Counted from the stretch's first letter, positions 45,758-56,025 are shown. The stretch is 64,000 nucleotides of DNA from Stenotrophomonas nitritireducens (GCF_001700965.1 NZ_CP016756.1:2532501-2596500), one strand, 5' to 3'. The notes: generated from the letters alone by a model not told the origin. A program made the numbers and translations.

Positions 45758-46378
45758 ATGAATGAGACCGCTTCTGCCGCATCAGCCCATCCCGTAGTCG
45801 ATTGGCTGCGGCGCGAAGCGCTGCCGTTGCTGGTGATGTTGTTGCTGCTGTTTGCGGCCCGTGACAGCCTGGCCAATCACTACCAGGTGCCCAGCGGCTC
45901 GATGCAGCCCACCTTGCAGCCCGGTGACCGGGTGGTGGTGGATATGCGCGCCTACGGCCTGCGTATTCCATTCACCGATGTGCAGCTGCTGGCCGGGCAG
46001 GCGCCGCAGCGCGGCGATGTGGCGGTGTTTGATTCGCCCGCCGACGGCACGCGGCTGATCAAGCGTGTGGTTGCGGTGGGCGGCGACCACGTGCAGCTGC
46101 ACGATGGCTACCTGTCCATCAACGGCAAGCCGCTGCGGCAGGAGGTTGCGCACGAGTTGTTCGGCAACAAGCAGGTGCAGTTGGACCTGGACGATGGCGG
46201 CGGCCCGGATATCAATGGCATCCGCATTCCCGCCGGCAAGTTGCTGGTGGTAGGCGACCACCGTGGTGACAGTTTCGACGGCCGTTTCTTCGGCTTGGTG
46301 GATGCCGATACGGTCTACGGTAAGGCGGTGGCGGTGTACTGGCGGCGCGGTGACGGGCCGGAGTGGCTGCGGCTGTAA
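45758..46378 (+). CDS. lepB: Signal peptidase I (short form)
   Basis: A 206-residue membrane peptidase. One N-terminal membrane helix (ALPLLVMLLLLFAARDSL) is followed by the catalytic serine at residue 48 (VPSGSMQPTLQPGD), the catalytic lysine at residue 102 (TRLIKRVVAVGGD) and the late box GDHRGDSFDGRFFG. It removes signal peptides from exported proteins. It is shorter than E. coli LepB, which has two membrane helices, so it may be a second paralogue. It ends at a textbook terminator. Confidence 0.88.
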   Translation: MNETASAASAHPVVDWLRREALPLLVMLLLLFAARDSLANHYQVPSGSMQPTLQPGDRVVVDMRAYGLRIPFTDVQLLAGQAPQRGDVAVFDSPADGTRLIKRVVAVGGDHVQLHDGYLSINGKPLRQEVAHELFGNKQVQLDLDDGGGPDINGIRIPAGKLLVVGDHRGDSFDGRFFGLVDADTVYGKAVAVYWRRGDGPEWLRL

Positions 46379-46400
46379 ACCAACACATCGATGCAAAGAG

Positions 46401-46429
46401 CCGGCGCGGAAACGTGCCGGTTTTTTTTT
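46401..46429 (+). terminator. Intrinsic terminator of the signal peptidase gene
   Basis: CCGGCGCG / CGTGCCGG stem with GAAA loop (one G-T wobble), followed by nine T. Confidence 0.9.
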
Positions 46430-46446
46430 GCCTTTCGGCCTGTGCT

Positions 46447-46560
46447 TGTGGGAGCGGCGTCAGCCGCGAAGCTGGTAGTGCCAGCGAACTGCATTGATGC
46501 ATTGGCAAACAGGGGGAGGGCTGTATTGAGGCCGGCTTCGCGGCTGACGCCGCTCCCACA
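46447..46560 (+). repeat. REP-type inverted repeat
   Basis: Two perfect 26-bp inverted arms (46447-46472 and 46535-46560), each beginning with GTGGGAGCGGCGTCAGCC-type sequence. The core resembles the unit repeated at 22422-22755. It lies between a terminator and the lldP operators. Confidence 0.8.
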
Positions 46561-46572
46561 TACGCCCGGCTT

Positions 46573-46587
46573 ATTGGTATGACCAAT
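46573..46587. promoter_or_regulatory. LldR-type operator 1
   Basis: ATTGGTATGACCAAT, a perfect dyad around a three-base centre. The TTGGT-N3-ACCAA pattern is the FadR/LldR-type half-site arrangement. Confidence 0.7.
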
Positions 46588-46669
46588 TTCCTTTAATAAC
46601 CCTATGGTCTAATAGGATCTTCGTGGGAAAGGCGATTGAATCGTGTCTCGCTGGGCGGTCTGCATGAAT

Positions 46670-46684
46670 ATTGGTAATACCAAT
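46670..46684. promoter_or_regulatory. LldR-type operator 2
   Basis: ATTGGTAATACCAAT, the same dyad, 97 bases (centre to centre) from operator 1 and 60 bases upstream of the lldP start. Two operators suggest DNA looping as reported for E. coli LldR. Confidence 0.7.
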
Positions 46685-46743
46685 GATGCGATCGCCATTT
46701 CCACCTGCGGGTGGGCCGCCTTCCGCCTTTGACGAGATCCTGC

Positions 46744-48402
46744 ATGCAGCCCTGGGAACAACTGTACGACCCCGCTGGCAACCTCTGGCTGTCCAGCCTG
46801 ATCGCGCTGTTGCCGATCGCTTTCTTCTTCGTCGCCCTTACCGTGCTGCGCATGAAGGGCTGGTTGGCCGGCACCCTTACCGTCGCCATCGCCTTGGCGG
46901 TTGCGCTGCTGTTCTACCGGATGCCGGTGGCGCAGGCCTTGGGCGCGGCCGGGTTCGGCTTCCTGTACGGGCTGTGGCCGATTGCCTGGATCATCATCGG
47001 CGCGGTGTTCCTGTACAAGATCGCGGTCAAGACCGGTCAGTTCGCCATCATCCGCGCCTCGATCCTGTCGGTGACCGAAGACCAGCGGCTGCAGATGCTG
47101 ATGGTCGGCTTTGCCTTTGGTGCCTTCCTGGAAGGCGCGGCCGGTTTCGGTGCGCCGGTGGCGATCACTGCTGCGCTGCTGGTCGGGCTGGGTTTCAAGC
47201 CGTTGTATGCGGCCGGCCTGTGCCTGATCGTCAACACCGCGCCGGTGGCGTTTGGCGCGATGGGCATTCCGATCATCGTCGCCGGCCAGGTCACCGGCCT
47301 GGATGCCTTCGAGATCGGGCAGATGGCAGGACGACAGTTGCCGTTTCTGACCATCATCGTGCTGTTCTGGATCATGGCCATCATGGATGGCTGGCGCGGC
47401 ATCAAGGAAACCTGGCCGGCGGTGCTGATTGCCGGTGGCTCGTTCGCCATCGCGCAATACCTGACCTCCAACTTCATCGGCCCGGAGCTACCGGACATCA
47501 CCGCGTCCTTGGCGTCGCTGGTGTGCCTGACGCTGTTCCTGCGCCGTTGGCAGCCCAAGCGCATCTTCCGCTTTGAAACCGAGGCCAGCAGCGAGGCCGC
47601 CGCACAGGCGCAGGAAGCACCGCGCTACAGCGCCGCGCAGATCACCAAGGCGTGGTCGCCGTTCCTGATCCTCACCGCGATGGTGACGCTGTGGAGCATC
47701 AAGCCGTTCAAGGCCTTGTTTGCCGCCGGTGGCCCGCTGGAACACTGGGTAGTGAAGCTGCCGGTGCCGGGCCTGGACCAGCTGGTGCAGAAGATGCCGC
47801 CGATCGTGAACGCGCCTACCGCCTACGAGGCGGTGTACAAGTTCGATGCGTTCTCGGCCACCGGCACTGCGATCATGCTGGCGGCGGTGATCGCCATCAT
47901 CTACCTGCGCATGCCGGTGCGTGCGGCAGTACGTACCTTCGGTGAAACCGTCAACGAACTGAAGATGCCGATCTACTCCATCGGCATGGTGCTGGCATTC
48001 GCCTTCATCGCCAACTACTCCGGGTTGTCGGCGACGCTGGCACTGGCGCTTGCCCATACCGGCAAGGCCTTCACCTTCTTCTCGCCGTTCCTGGGTTGGC
48101 TGGGGGTGTTCCTGACCGGTTCGGATACCTCGTCCAATGCCTTGTTCTCGGCGCTGCAGGCAACCACCGCGCAGCAGATTGGTGTGTCCGAGGTGCTGCT
48201 GGTCGCCGCCAATACCACCGGTGGTGTCACCGGCAAGATGATCTCGCCGCAGTCCATCGCCATTGCCTGCGCGGCCGTGGGCCTGGCCGGCAAGGAATCG
48301 GACCTGTTCCGCTTCACCGTCAAGCACAGCCTGATCTTCACCGTGATGGTCGGCCTGATCACCACCGCGCAGGCCTATTGGCTCACCTGGATGATTCCCT
48401 GA
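46744..48402 (+). CDS. lldP: L-lactate permease
   Basis: A 552-residue transporter of the LctP family. ATG 46744 gives the family N-terminus ([25 protein letters not shown]). Also seen are [50 protein letters not shown] and [19 protein letters not shown]. It should import lactate, with proton, across the inner membrane. It is the first gene of lldP-lldR-lldD-dld and lies behind two LldR-type operators. Confidence 0.93.
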   Translation: MQPWEQLYDPAGNLWLSSLIALLPIAFFFVALTVLRMKGWLAGTLTVAIALAVALLFYRMPVAQALGAAGFGFLYGLWPIAWIIIGAVFLYKIAVKTGQFAIIRASILSVTEDQRLQMLMVGFAFGAFLEGAAGFGAPVAITAALLVGLGFKPLYAAGLCLIVNTAPVAFGAMGIPIIVAGQVTGLDAFEIGQMAGRQLPFLTIIVLFWIMAIMDGWRGIKETWPAVLIAGGSFAIAQYLTSNFIGPELPDITASLASLVCLTLFLRRWQPKRIFRFETEASSEAAAQAQEAPRYSAAQITKAWSPFLILTAMVTLWSIKPFKALFAAGGPLEHWVVKLPVPGLDQLVQKMPPIVNAPTAYEAVYKFDAFSATGTAIMLAAVIAIIYLRMPVRAAVRTFGETVNELKMPIYSIGMVLAFAFIANYSGLSATLALALAHTGKAFTFFSPFLGWLGVFLTGSDTSSNALFSALQATTAQQIGVSEVLLVAANTTGGVTGKMISPQSIAIACAAVGLAGKESDLFRFTVKHSLIFTVMVGLITTAQAYWLTWMIP

Positions 48403-48456
48403 GCCATGGCCGCGCGCATCCGCCAACGCCGCGCAGCTTCGGGCCACAATGTCGGC

Positions 48457-49221
48457 ATGAGTACGCAACGTATTTCCGACAAGGTGGCCGCGCAGTTGCG
48501 CGTGCTGGTGGACGAACAACAACTGCAGCCCGGTGACCGGCTGCCTTCCGAGCGCGCACTGGCGGTACAGCTTGGGGTCTCGCGCACCGCGCTGCGTGAG
48601 GCGATTGCCCAGCTCGGCAGCCAGGGCCTGCTGGTGGCGCGGGTGGGCGGCGGCACCTATGTGGCCGAGCCGGCCGCGCGCGCCCGGCTTGCCCTGGATG
48701 AGCCGCTGGCGCCGTATCTGCCGCTGTTCCAGGGCGATCCGGAGTACCGCTTCGACGTGCTGGAGATCCGCCACGCGCTGGAAGGCGCTACCGCCTGGCA
48801 CGCCGCGTTGCGGGCAACCGACGAAGACCGTGTGCGCATCGCGCAGGCCTTCCAGACCATGATGGATGCGCATGGCAAGGATGATCCGGCCGGCGAGGCG
48901 CGTGCCGATGCCGCCTTCCATCTGTCCATCGCCGAGGCCTCGCACAATCTGGTGCTGCTGCAGGTGATGCGTGGCTTGTTCGAGCTGCTGCAGACCAATA
49001 TCTCGCAGAGCCGCGAGAAGCTTTACACCGCCTCGACCACCTTTTCCCCCTTGTCCGACCAGCACCGCGAAATGATGGATGCGGTACTGGCCGGCGACCC
49101 CGTGCGTGCGCGTGCCGCCGCGCATACCCATCTTGAGTTCGTGCACACCACGCTGCGCACGCTCGATGAAGACGAAGCCCGGCGTGCCCGTGCTTCGCGG
49201 CTTCCTTCCCCCCACGGTTGA
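48457..49221 (+). CDS. lldR: GntR/FadR-family lactate regulator
   Basis: A 254-residue regulator. Residues 5-75 form a winged helix (SDKVAAQLRVLVDEQQLQPGDRLPSERALAVQLGVSRTALREAIAQLGSQGLLVARVGGGTYV), and the C-terminus is the FCD domain, with R.ALEGATAWHAALRATDEDR and metal or ligand histidines in HTHLEF. It should repress the operon until lactate binds. ATG 48457 gives the usual LldR length; an in-frame ATG at 48406 is an alternative. The operators at 46573 and 46670 fit this family. Confidence 0.88.
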   Translation: MSTQRISDKVAAQLRVLVDEQQLQPGDRLPSERALAVQLGVSRTALREAIAQLGSQGLLVARVGGGTYVAEPAARARLALDEPLAPYLPLFQGDPEYRFDVLEIRHALEGATAWHAALRATDEDRVRIAQAFQTMMDAHGKDDPAGEARADAAFHLSIAEASHNLVLLQVMRGLFELLQTNISQSREKLYTASTTFSPLSDQHREMMDAVLAGDPVRARAAAHTHLEFVHTTLRTLDEDEARRARASRLPSPHG

Positions 49222-49224
49222 CCC

Positions 49225-50364
49225 ATGATCATCTCCGCCTCCACCGATTACCGTGCGGCCGCGCAGCGTCGTCTGCCGCCGTTCCTGTTCCACTACATCG
49301 ATGGCGGCGCGTATGCCGAACACACGCTCAAACGTAATGTTTCCGATCTGTCCGACATCGCGCTGCGCCAGCGCATCCTGCGCAACATGTCCGATCTCAG
49401 TCTGGAAACCGAGCTGTTCGGCGAAAAGCTGGCCATGCCGGTGGCGCTGGCGCCGGTCGGCCTGACCGGCATGTATGCGCGCCGCGGCGAAGTGCAGGCC
49501 GCGCGTGCGGCGGAGAGTCGCGGCATTCCGTTCACGCTGTCGACGGTGTCGGTGTGCCCGATCGAGGAAGTGGCGCCGGCCATCAAGCGGCCAATGTGGT
49601 TCCAGCTGTATGTGCTACGCGACCGTGGCTTCATGCGCAACGCGTTGGAGCGCGCGCAGGCAGCAGGCGTGACCACGCTGGTGTTCACCGTGGACATGCC
49701 GGTGCCGGGCGCGCGCTATCGCGATGCGCATTCGGGCATGAGCGGTCCGAATGCCGGCATGCGCCGCATCGGCCAGGCCATTACCCATCCGCGTTGGGCC
49801 TGGGATGTGGGCTTGCGTGGGCGCCCGCATGACCTGGGCAACATCTCCGCCTATCGCGGCAGCCCGACCGGATTGGAGGACTACATCGGTTGGCTGGGCA
49901 GCAACTTCGATCCGTCGATTTCGTGGAAGGACCTTGAGTGGATCCGCGAATTCTGGAAGGGCCCGATGGTGATCAAGGGCATCCTCGATCCGGATGACGC
50001 GCGCGATGCAGTGCGCTTTGGTGCCGATGGCATCGTGGTCTCCAATCACGGTGGTCGCCAGCTCGATGGCGTGCTGTCCACCGCGCGCGCCTTGCCGGCC
50101 ATTGCCGACGCGGTGCAGGGCGATCTGAAGATTCTGGCCGACTCCGGCATCCGCACTGGTCTGGACGTGGTGCGCATGCTGGCGCTGGGCGCCGACAGCG
50201 TGCTGCTGGGTCGCGCCTTTGTCTATGCGCTTGCCGCCCAGGGCGAGGCCGGCGTCGCCAATCTGCTCGACCTGATCGCCAAGGAAATGCGCGTGGCGAT
50301 GACGCTGACCGGTGCACGCCGCATTGCCGATATCAGCCGGGACTCGCTGGTCAATCTGGCATGA
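49225..50364 (+). CDS. lldD: L-lactate dehydrogenase, FMN-dependent
   Basis: A 379-residue FMN alpha-hydroxyacid dehydrogenase of the membrane-associated LldD type. Key parts are the start [84 protein letters not shown], and the catalytic histidine in [12 protein letters not shown] with [25 protein letters not shown] for phosphate binding. It oxidises L-lactate to pyruvate and reduces quinone. It is three bases after lldR and overlaps dld by four. Confidence 0.94.
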   Translation: MIISASTDYRAAAQRRLPPFLFHYIDGGAYAEHTLKRNVSDLSDIALRQRILRNMSDLSLETELFGEKLAMPVALAPVGLTGMYARRGEVQAARAAESRGIPFTLSTVSVCPIEEVAPAIKRPMWFQLYVLRDRGFMRNALERAQAAGVTTLVFTVDMPVPGARYRDAHSGMSGPNAGMRRIGQAITHPRWAWDVGLRGRPHDLGNISAYRGSPTGLEDYIGWLGSNFDPSISWKDLEWIREFWKGPMVIKGILDPDDARDAVRFGADGIVVSNHGGRQLDGVLSTARALPAIADAVQGDLKILADSGIRTGLDVVRMLALGADSVLLGRAFVYALAAQGEAGVANLLDLIAKEMRVAMTLTGARRIADISRDSLVNLA

Positions 50365-52058
50365 GTACGAATGACACGCTGTTGGCGCAGTTGCGCGCCG
50401 CGGTTGGCGATGCGCACGTACTGACCGGCGACAAGGCGACGCGACGTTTCCGCAAGGGCTATCGCTTCGGTGATGGCGCGGTGCTGGCGGTGGTGCGTCC
50501 GGGCACGCTGCTGGAAATGTGGCGCGCCCTGCAGGCAGCGGTGCAGGGCGGGGCGGCGATCATCCTGCAGGCGGCCAATACCGGCCTGACCGGCGGCTCC
50601 ACGCCGGATGGTGACGACTACGGCCGGCCGATTGTATTGATCAGCACCTTGCGGCTTAGCGGCGTGCAGCTGCTTGATGAGGGGCGGCAGGTGGTGTGCC
50701 TGCCAGGTGCCACCCTGGATCGGCTGGAGCAGACCTTGGCGCCGTTGGGGCGCGAGCCGCATTCGGTGATTGGCTCCTCCTGCATTGGCGCCTCGGTGCT
50801 GGGAGGCGTGTGCAACAACTCCGGCGGCTCGCTGGTGCGGCGCGGCCCGGCCTATACCGAGATGGCGCTGTATGCGCAGGTCGATGCGCACGGCCAGCTG
50901 CAGCTGGTCAATCATCTCGGCATCGCCCTGGGCGATACGCCGGAGGAAATCCTGCAGCGCCTGCAGGCAGGCGACTACACGGCTGCCGATGTGCAGGTTG
51001 ATGGGCAACGTGCGGGCTCCGATCCGCGCTACGCCGAACAGGTGCGGCAGGTGGATGCGGCAACGCCGGCGCGCTTCAATGCCGATCCCAGCCGCCACTA
51101 TGAAGCGGCCGGTTCGGCCGGCAAGCTGGCGGTGTTCGCAGTGCGCCTGGATACCTTTGCCAAGGAAGCGGCCGAGGTTTTCTATATCGGCAGCAACCGC
51201 ACCGACAGCCTCACCGCCATCCGCCGCCAGCTGCTGACCGGCTTCGAGCGGCTGCCGATTTCCGGCGAATACATTCACCGCGTTGCCTATGACATTGGCG
51301 AGCGCTACGGCAAGGACACCTTCCTGCTGATCGACAAGCTGGGCACCGCGCGGGTGCCGGCGGCGTTTGCGCTCAAGAGCAGGGTCGATGGCTGGTTCGA
51401 GCGGCTGGGCCTGCGTGCGGTCACCGACCATGCACTGCAGCTGTTGACTGGCTTGTTGCCGTCGCATCTGCCCAAGCGCATGGGTGAGTTCCGCCAGCGT
51501 TATGAGCATCATCTGCTGGTGAAGGTATCGGCGCAGGATGCCGCGGCAACCGAAAGCTGGTTGCGTGGCTTCTTCGCCGAGCACGAGGGCGGCTATTTCC
51601 ATTGCACACCGGACGAAGGCCGCAAGGCCTTCCTGCACCGCTTTGCGGTGGCAGGTGCGGCGGTGCGTTACCGCGAAGTGGACCGTGCACAGGTGCAGGA
51701 CATCGTTGCCCTGGATATCGCGCTGCGGCGCGATGACCGTGATTGGTTCGAGCAGCTGCCAGCCGAACTGGATGCACGGCTGTTGCACAAACTCTATTAC
51801 GGCCACTTCCTGTGCCATGTTTTCCACCAGGACTACATCGCCCGCAAGGGTGAAGACCCGATGGCGATCGAGCATGCCATGTGGAAGCTGCTGGATGCGC
51901 GTGGCGCCGAGTACCCGGCCGAGCACAATGTCGGCCACCTGTATCCGGCCAAGCCGGCGCTGGCGCAGTTCTACCAGCAGCTGGACCCAAGCAATACCTT
52001 CAATCCCGGCATTGGCCAGACCAGCAAGCAGCCGGGCTGGAAAGGCTGTGATTGCTGA
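50361..52058 (+). CDS. dld: D-lactate dehydrogenase, quinone-dependent
   Basis: A 565-residue FAD enzyme of the Dld type. The PCMH domain includes [28 protein letters not shown], and [33 protein letters not shown] is characteristic. The C-terminal membrane-binding/cap region has [19 protein letters not shown] and [14 protein letters not shown]. It oxidises D-lactate to pyruvate at the membrane. It overlaps lldD by four bases (ATGA), closing the lactate operon. Confidence 0.93.
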   Translation: MSTNDTLLAQLRAAVGDAHVLTGDKATRRFRKGYRFGDGAVLAVVRPGTLLEMWRALQAAVQGGAAIILQAANTGLTGGSTPDGDDYGRPIVLISTLRLSGVQLLDEGRQVVCLPGATLDRLEQTLAPLGREPHSVIGSSCIGASVLGGVCNNSGGSLVRRGPAYTEMALYAQVDAHGQLQLVNHLGIALGDTPEEILQRLQAGDYTAADVQVDGQRAGSDPRYAEQVRQVDAATPARFNADPSRHYEAAGSAGKLAVFAVRLDTFAKEAAEVFYIGSNRTDSLTAIRRQLLTGFERLPISGEYIHRVAYDIGERYGKDTFLLIDKLGTARVPAAFALKSRVDGWFERLGLRAVTDHALQLLTGLLPSHLPKRMGEFRQRYEHHLLVKVSAQDAAATESWLRGFFAEHEGGYFHCTPDEGRKAFLHRFAVAGAAVRYREVDRAQVQDIVALDIALRRDDRDWFEQLPAELDARLLHKLYYGHFLCHVFHQDYIARKGEDPMAIEHAMWKLLDARGAEYPAEHNVGHLYPAKPALAQFYQQLDPSNTFNPGIGQTSKQPGWKGCDC

Positions 52059-52078
52059 GGCGCAAAGCGCCTGCTGAG

Positions 52079-52300
52079 GCTTTTGATCGGGCTGGGGCTT
52101 TTGCTTTTGCTCAAGCTCTTGCTCGGGTTTTTGCTCAAGCTTTTGCTAAAGCCCCTCTCCCGCTTGCGGGAGAGGGGTTGGGGTGAGGGGAAGCTCTTGG
52201 CTGATGAAGCCAGAAGCCAAAAAGTGCAGAAGCAAATGCCAGAGCCAAAAGCTCCCCTCATCCGCCCTTCGGGCACCTTCTCCCGCAGGCGGGAGAAGGG
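52079..52300 (+). repeat. Hexamer tract plus paired palindromic element
   Basis: Degenerate repeats of CTTTTGCT/CTCAAGCT type (52079-52150) are followed by the inverted counterpart of the element at 28758-28868 (52151-52300: GCCCCTCTCCCGC TT GCGGGAGAGGGG ... CTTCTCCCGC AG GCGGGAGAAGG). It occupies most of the gap between dld and the MFS gene; the rest, 52301-52497, shows nothing clear. Confidence 0.7.
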
Positions 52301-52497
52301 ATGCTTCTCGCCCAGCTGCTTGACTGCGGCGGCTGTGCAGTTCCATGCAAGTTCTTCCAGCAGCGACCTCCTTACCCGCTGAATCAATACGTAAAAAGTA
52401 TCAATCAGTACACAGCAGGTTATGGATCGACTCGATCCGCAGGTTCAAGCTATCCCGCATCCCACTCAAGCGGCCCGCCAACGCAGGCCAAGATGCA

Positions 52498-53793
52498 ATG
52501 CAACGCGAACCGAACAACACACCCGCCTGCAATGAATCCCTCGCGCCGGTCACGCCGCCAAACGCGATAAGCGAACAAACCCACATCCGCCAAGGCAGCC
52601 CCGAATTCCGGCGGGCGGTGCTGGCGCTGTTCATGGCCGGCTTCGCTACGTTCGGCGTGTTGTATTGCGTGCAGCCCTTGCTGCCGGGCTTCAGCAGCCA
52701 CTTCGGTATCAGCGCCGGCAACAGCGCGCTGGCCTTGTCGGCAAGCACTGGCGTGTTGGCGGTGGCCATGCTGTTCGCGGGCATGGTTTCCGATCGGGTA
52801 GGGCGGCGGCCGGTGATGGTGGTTTCGCTGTTGAGTTCGGCATTGTTGACGCTGGCCATCGCCCTGGTCGATGACTGGAGCACGCTGCTGGTGCTGCGCA
52901 CCTTGCTGGGGTTGAGTTTGAGTGGCGTACCGGCGGTGGCGATGACCTGGCTGGTCGAGGAAATGGACAGCCGCTCGCTGGGCCTGGCCATGGGCCTGTA
53001 TATCGGCGGTAACGCGGTCGGCGGCATGAGCGGCCGTTTGATTGCCGGTGTGGTGGCGGACCAATGGGGCTGGCGTGCCGGCATTGCCGCGGTCGGTGTG
53101 ATCGCGTTGTTGGCGACCCTTGCGTTGTGGACGCAGCTACCGGCATCACGCCACTTCCGCGCGAAGCGCGCCGAGCCGATGCGGATGCCCGCGCGCTTTG
53201 CCGGCTTGTTTGCCGATGCAGCGCTGCCCTGGCTGTTTGCCTGCGGCTTCCTGCTGTTGGGCGTCTTCGTGACGCTCTACAACTATCTTGGCTATCACCT
53301 GTTGGCGCCGCCGTATGGGCTGAGCCAGACCGTGGTGGGATTGATCTTCAGCGTCTACCTGGTGGGCAGTGTCAGCTCGGCGTGGATGGGGCAGTTGGCC
53401 GGGCGGGTGGGGCGCGGGCCGGTGTTGGCATTGTCATTCGGCTTGGTGCTGGCGGGCATCGTGTTGCTGGCGATGCCGTGGTTGCCGGCGATGGCGGCGG
53501 GTATCGCGCTGGCCACGTTTGGATTCTTCGGCGGCCATTCGGTGGCCAGCAGTTGGGTGGGTGTGCGTGCCGGCGCGCTGCGTGCGGAAGCCTCGGCCTT
53601 GTATCTGTTTTCGTATTACCTGGGTTCCAGCGTGCTCGGCGCCGCAGGCGGGGTGCTCTATACGCAGTGGGGCTGGGCGGGAGTTTGTGTTTTCTGCCTG
53701 CTGCTGACGCTGGCTGGGTTGGCTGCGGCTTGGCGTTTGTGGCATCTGCTGGAAGGAGATGCGCGTTCGGAGCTGCTGGAGGCGAAGGGCTGA
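52498..53793 (+). CDS. MFS efflux transporter (YnfM-like)
   Basis: A 431-residue transporter with 12 predicted helices. The A-motif GMVSDRVGRRPVMVVSLL is between helices 2 and 3, and later helices include LLGLSLSGVPAVAMTWLVEEMDSRSLGLAMGLYIGG. The YnfM-like group contains drug or sugar exporters of the same topology. ATG 52498 is preferred because the longer frame lies in repeat DNA. It converges on a LysR-type regulator gene; no direct pairing can be claimed. Confidence 0.82.
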   Translation: MQREPNNTPACNESLAPVTPPNAISEQTHIRQGSPEFRRAVLALFMAGFATFGVLYCVQPLLPGFSSHFGISAGNSALALSASTGVLAVAMLFAGMVSDRVGRRPVMVVSLLSSALLTLAIALVDDWSTLLVLRTLLGLSLSGVPAVAMTWLVEEMDSRSLGLAMGLYIGGNAVGGMSGRLIAGVVADQWGWRAGIAAVGVIALLATLALWTQLPASRHFRAKRAEPMRMPARFAGLFADAALPWLFACGFLLLGVFVTLYNYLGYHLLAPPYGLSQTVVGLIFSVYLVGSVSSAWMGQLAGRVGRGPVLALSFGLVLAGIVLLAMPWLPAMAAGIALATFGFFGGHSVASSWVGVRAGALRAEASALYLFSYYLGSSVLGAAGGVLYTQWGWAGVCVFCLLLTLAGLAAAWRLWHLLEGDARSELLEAKG

Positions 53794-53832
53794 GCGCTGA
53801 GAGCTGAGGCTAAAGCTAAAGCTAAAGCTAAA

Positions 53833-53932
53833 GCACCCCTCCCCAACCCTCCCCTGCGCTACGCGCAAGGGAGGGGGCCAAGCTCAGCCCCCTCCCTTTG
53901 CCGGAGGCAAGGGGAGGGTTGGGGAGGGGTGC
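53833..53932 (+). repeat. Palindromic intergenic repeat with perfect 23-bp arms
   Basis: 53833-53855 and 53910-53932 are perfect inverted copies (beginning GCACCCCTCCCCAACC), each with its own inner hairpin. It is preceded by four or five copies of GCTAAA (53809-53832). It separates the convergent MFS and LysR genes. Confidence 0.8.
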
Positions 53933-53974
53933 TTTCGTACCTGGCTGTTGTTGCTCTTGCTATTGCCTTGGCCC

Positions 53975-54883
53975 TCAACCGGCCACTTCCCGCTTCAACA
54001 AGGCAATGAACTGCCGCAACAACGGCGTCACCGCCTCGCGGCGCCAGGCAAGTTGAATCTCCGACGCAGCACCGCGGTCGGCCAAGGCGACAAAACATGC
54101 GCCATCAACCTGGATATGGCTGCACGAGGAGGGCAGCACGCAGACACCCAAGCCTGCTGCGACCAGACTGATCAGGGTCGAGGACTCGCCGGCCTCCTGC
54201 ACGATGCGCGGGCTGAAGCCGGCGTTGCGGCAGAGGCTGATCACATGGTCGTGGATGCCAGCGCCTGAGTCGCGCGAGAAGCCGACGAAGGGATCCAGCG
54301 CGAACGGCTTCAAGGACAGACGCGCCGTTGCCGGGTCCTTGCCGCGCAGTGCCGGGTGGCTGGCATGCACCACCAGGGCCAGCGGGTCATCGAACAGATG
54401 CTGTGCAACCAGTTCATCCGGCAGTACCCGTTTGCGGATGATGCCAACGTCCAGCTCATCGGCCAGCAGCGCGTCGATCTGGCGCAGGCTGTTCATTTCG
54501 CGCAGCTGCATCTGCACCTGCGGGTGCTGCTGGCGGTAGGCGTAGATCGCGCGCGGAATCTGCGGTGACAGCGGGGTGGCGCGGGTCAGGCCAATGCGCA
54601 GTTCGCCGCTCTCGCCGCGTTGTGCGCGTTGCACCGTGTCGACGGCCTTGTCCATGCGCTGCAGGATGTCGCGGGCCTGTTCCAGCAGGACTTCGCCGGC
54701 GGGGGTGAGCTGCACGCGGCGATGGCTGCGTACGAACAGCTGCGCGTCGAGCAGGCTTTCCAGCTGCCGGATCTGCTGACTGAGTGGCGGCTGCGACATG
54801 CCCAAGCGCTCGGCGGCGCGGCCGAAGTGCAGGGTGTCGGCGACGGCCAGGAAGTAGCGCAGGTGGCGGAGTTCCAGAGACAT
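53975..54883 (-). CDS. LysR-family transcriptional regulator
   Basis: A 302-residue regulator. The helix-turn-helix is in the first 60 residues (LRHLRYFLAVADTLHFGRAAERLGMSQPPLSQQIRQLESLLDAQLFVR), and the co-inducer domain begins near residue 90 (GELRIGLTRAT). It belongs to the CatR/BenM-like group with LRYFLAVADTLHFGRAA. Its target is unknown, because its promoter-side neighbour is another LysR gene rather than an enzyme. Confidence 0.85.
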   Translation of the reverse strand: MSLELRHLRYFLAVADTLHFGRAAERLGMSQPPLSQQIRQLESLLDAQLFVRSHRRVQLTPAGEVLLEQARDILQRMDKAVDTVQRAQRGESGELRIGLTRATPLSPQIPRAIYAYRQQHPQVQMQLREMNSLRQIDALLADELDVGIIRKRVLPDELVAQHLFDDPLALVVHASHPALRGKDPATARLSLKPFALDPFVGFSRDSGAGIHDHVISLCRNAGFSPRIVQEAGESSTLISLVAAGLGVCVLPSSCSHIQVDGACFVALADRGAASEIQLAWRREAVTPLLRQFIALLKREVAG

Positions 54884-54949
54884 GGCGGCAGTCTAGGCGG
54901 CTGCGGTGTTGTCGACCAACTGCTGTGCTGCCCGCTGCCGATGCAAGGC

Positions 54950-55918
54950 CTAGCGCTCCGAATGCCCGGTATCGTCGTACTGCCGTGGCGCAAACAGGTC
55001 CGGCTGGATCAGCTCCACAAATGCCCGCGCCTGCGGCGACAGTACCTTGCCTCGCCGCACCACCACGCCGTAGCTGCGCGACGGGAAGTAATCGCTCATC
55101 GCCCGCGTGGCCAGCTTGTCGCGGTCGCCATCGTTCAAGCACAGCGCGGTGACGATGCTGATGCCCATGCCCATCGCCACGTATTGCTTGATCACCTCCC
55201 AGCCGCCCACTTCCAGCGCCACGGTGTAGGGCACGCGGTGCTGCTGGAACACCAGATCGACCAGCCGCCAGGTGATCTGCCGGCGCGGTGGCAGGATCAG
55301 CGGCCACGGCGACAGGTCTTCCAGCGTCAGGTTTTTCTTCTTGGCCAGCGGGTGGTCGGGCGGGGTGATCAGCACCTGGTCGAAGCGGTAGACCGGCGCG
55401 TAGCTGAGGTCGGCTGGCACATCCATCATCGAGCCGATGGCCAGATCGGCGGCATCGCTGCGCAGCAGGTCGGTGCCGTCGGCGCTGATCGCGTTGTGCA
55501 GGGTCAGGCGCACATCCGGATGCAGTTTGCGGAAGTTTTCGACGATCTTGGGCAGGAGATACAGGATGGTCGACGAATTTGCGGCGATATTGAGCTCGCC
55601 CGCGTCCAGCCCGCTGACCTTCTCGCGGAACCGAGGCAGCAGCCCGTCCAGGCTTTCCACCAGCGGTTGGGCCATGTCGTACAGCAGCTGGCCCTCGCGG
55701 CTGGGCACCAGGCGGCGTCCGCTGCGCTCGAAAAGCACCACCCCAAGCTCCCGTTCCAGCGCCTGCAGCTGCAGGCTCACCGCCGGTTGGCTGACAAAAA
55801 GCGCCTCCGACGCACGTGAAACCGAGCCCAATCGCACCGTCTGCAGGAACGCCCGCAACGGCTTGAGCCGGTCAGACTTGTAGGAAAAACGCGGGGTTAC
55901 GGGCGGCTTGCTGGGCAT
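54950..55918 (-). CDS. LysR-family regulator (CysB-like), divergent from aceB
   Basis: A 322-residue regulator. The helix-turn-helix is PLRAFLQTVRLGSVSRASEALFVSQPAVSLQLQALERELGVVLFERSGRR near residues 19-68, and the effector domain contains LNIAANSSTILYLLPKIVENFRKLHPDVRLTL. ATG 55918 is chosen over upstream in-frame starts because the extra residues would lie in the promoter region. It is divergent from aceB with 107 bases between, so it most likely controls the glyoxylate-shunt operon, perhaps with acetate or a CoA thioester as signal. This is inference. Confidence 0.85.
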   Translation of the reverse strand: MPSKPPVTPRFSYKSDRLKPLRAFLQTVRLGSVSRASEALFVSQPAVSLQLQALERELGVVLFERSGRRLVPSREGQLLYDMAQPLVESLDGLLPRFREKVSGLDAGELNIAANSSTILYLLPKIVENFRKLHPDVRLTLHNAISADGTDLLRSDAADLAIGSMMDVPADLSYAPVYRFDQVLITPPDHPLAKKKNLTLEDLSPWPLILPPRRQITWRLVDLVFQQHRVPYTVALEVGGWEVIKQYVAMGMGISIVTALCLNDGDRDKLATRAMSDYFPSRSYGVVVRRGKVLSPQARAFVELIQPDLFAPRQYDDTGHSER

Positions 55919-55941
55919 GATGTGGCAAGTATTAGCACAAC

Positions 55942-55951
55942 TTATAGATAA
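55942..55951. promoter_or_regulatory. LysR-type operator candidate in the aceB divergent region
   Basis: TTAT-AG-ATAA, a 10-bp dyad inside an AT-rich stretch, between the LysR gene start and aceB. LysR boxes normally follow T-N11-A dyads, so the assignment is tentative. Confidence 0.4.
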
Positions 55952-56025
55952 CATTGCAAAAACTGTTTTGTTAAATATATGCCTGTGGCCGCAGGTTGGA
56001 GTCCCCGACACACGCAGGAACTCCC

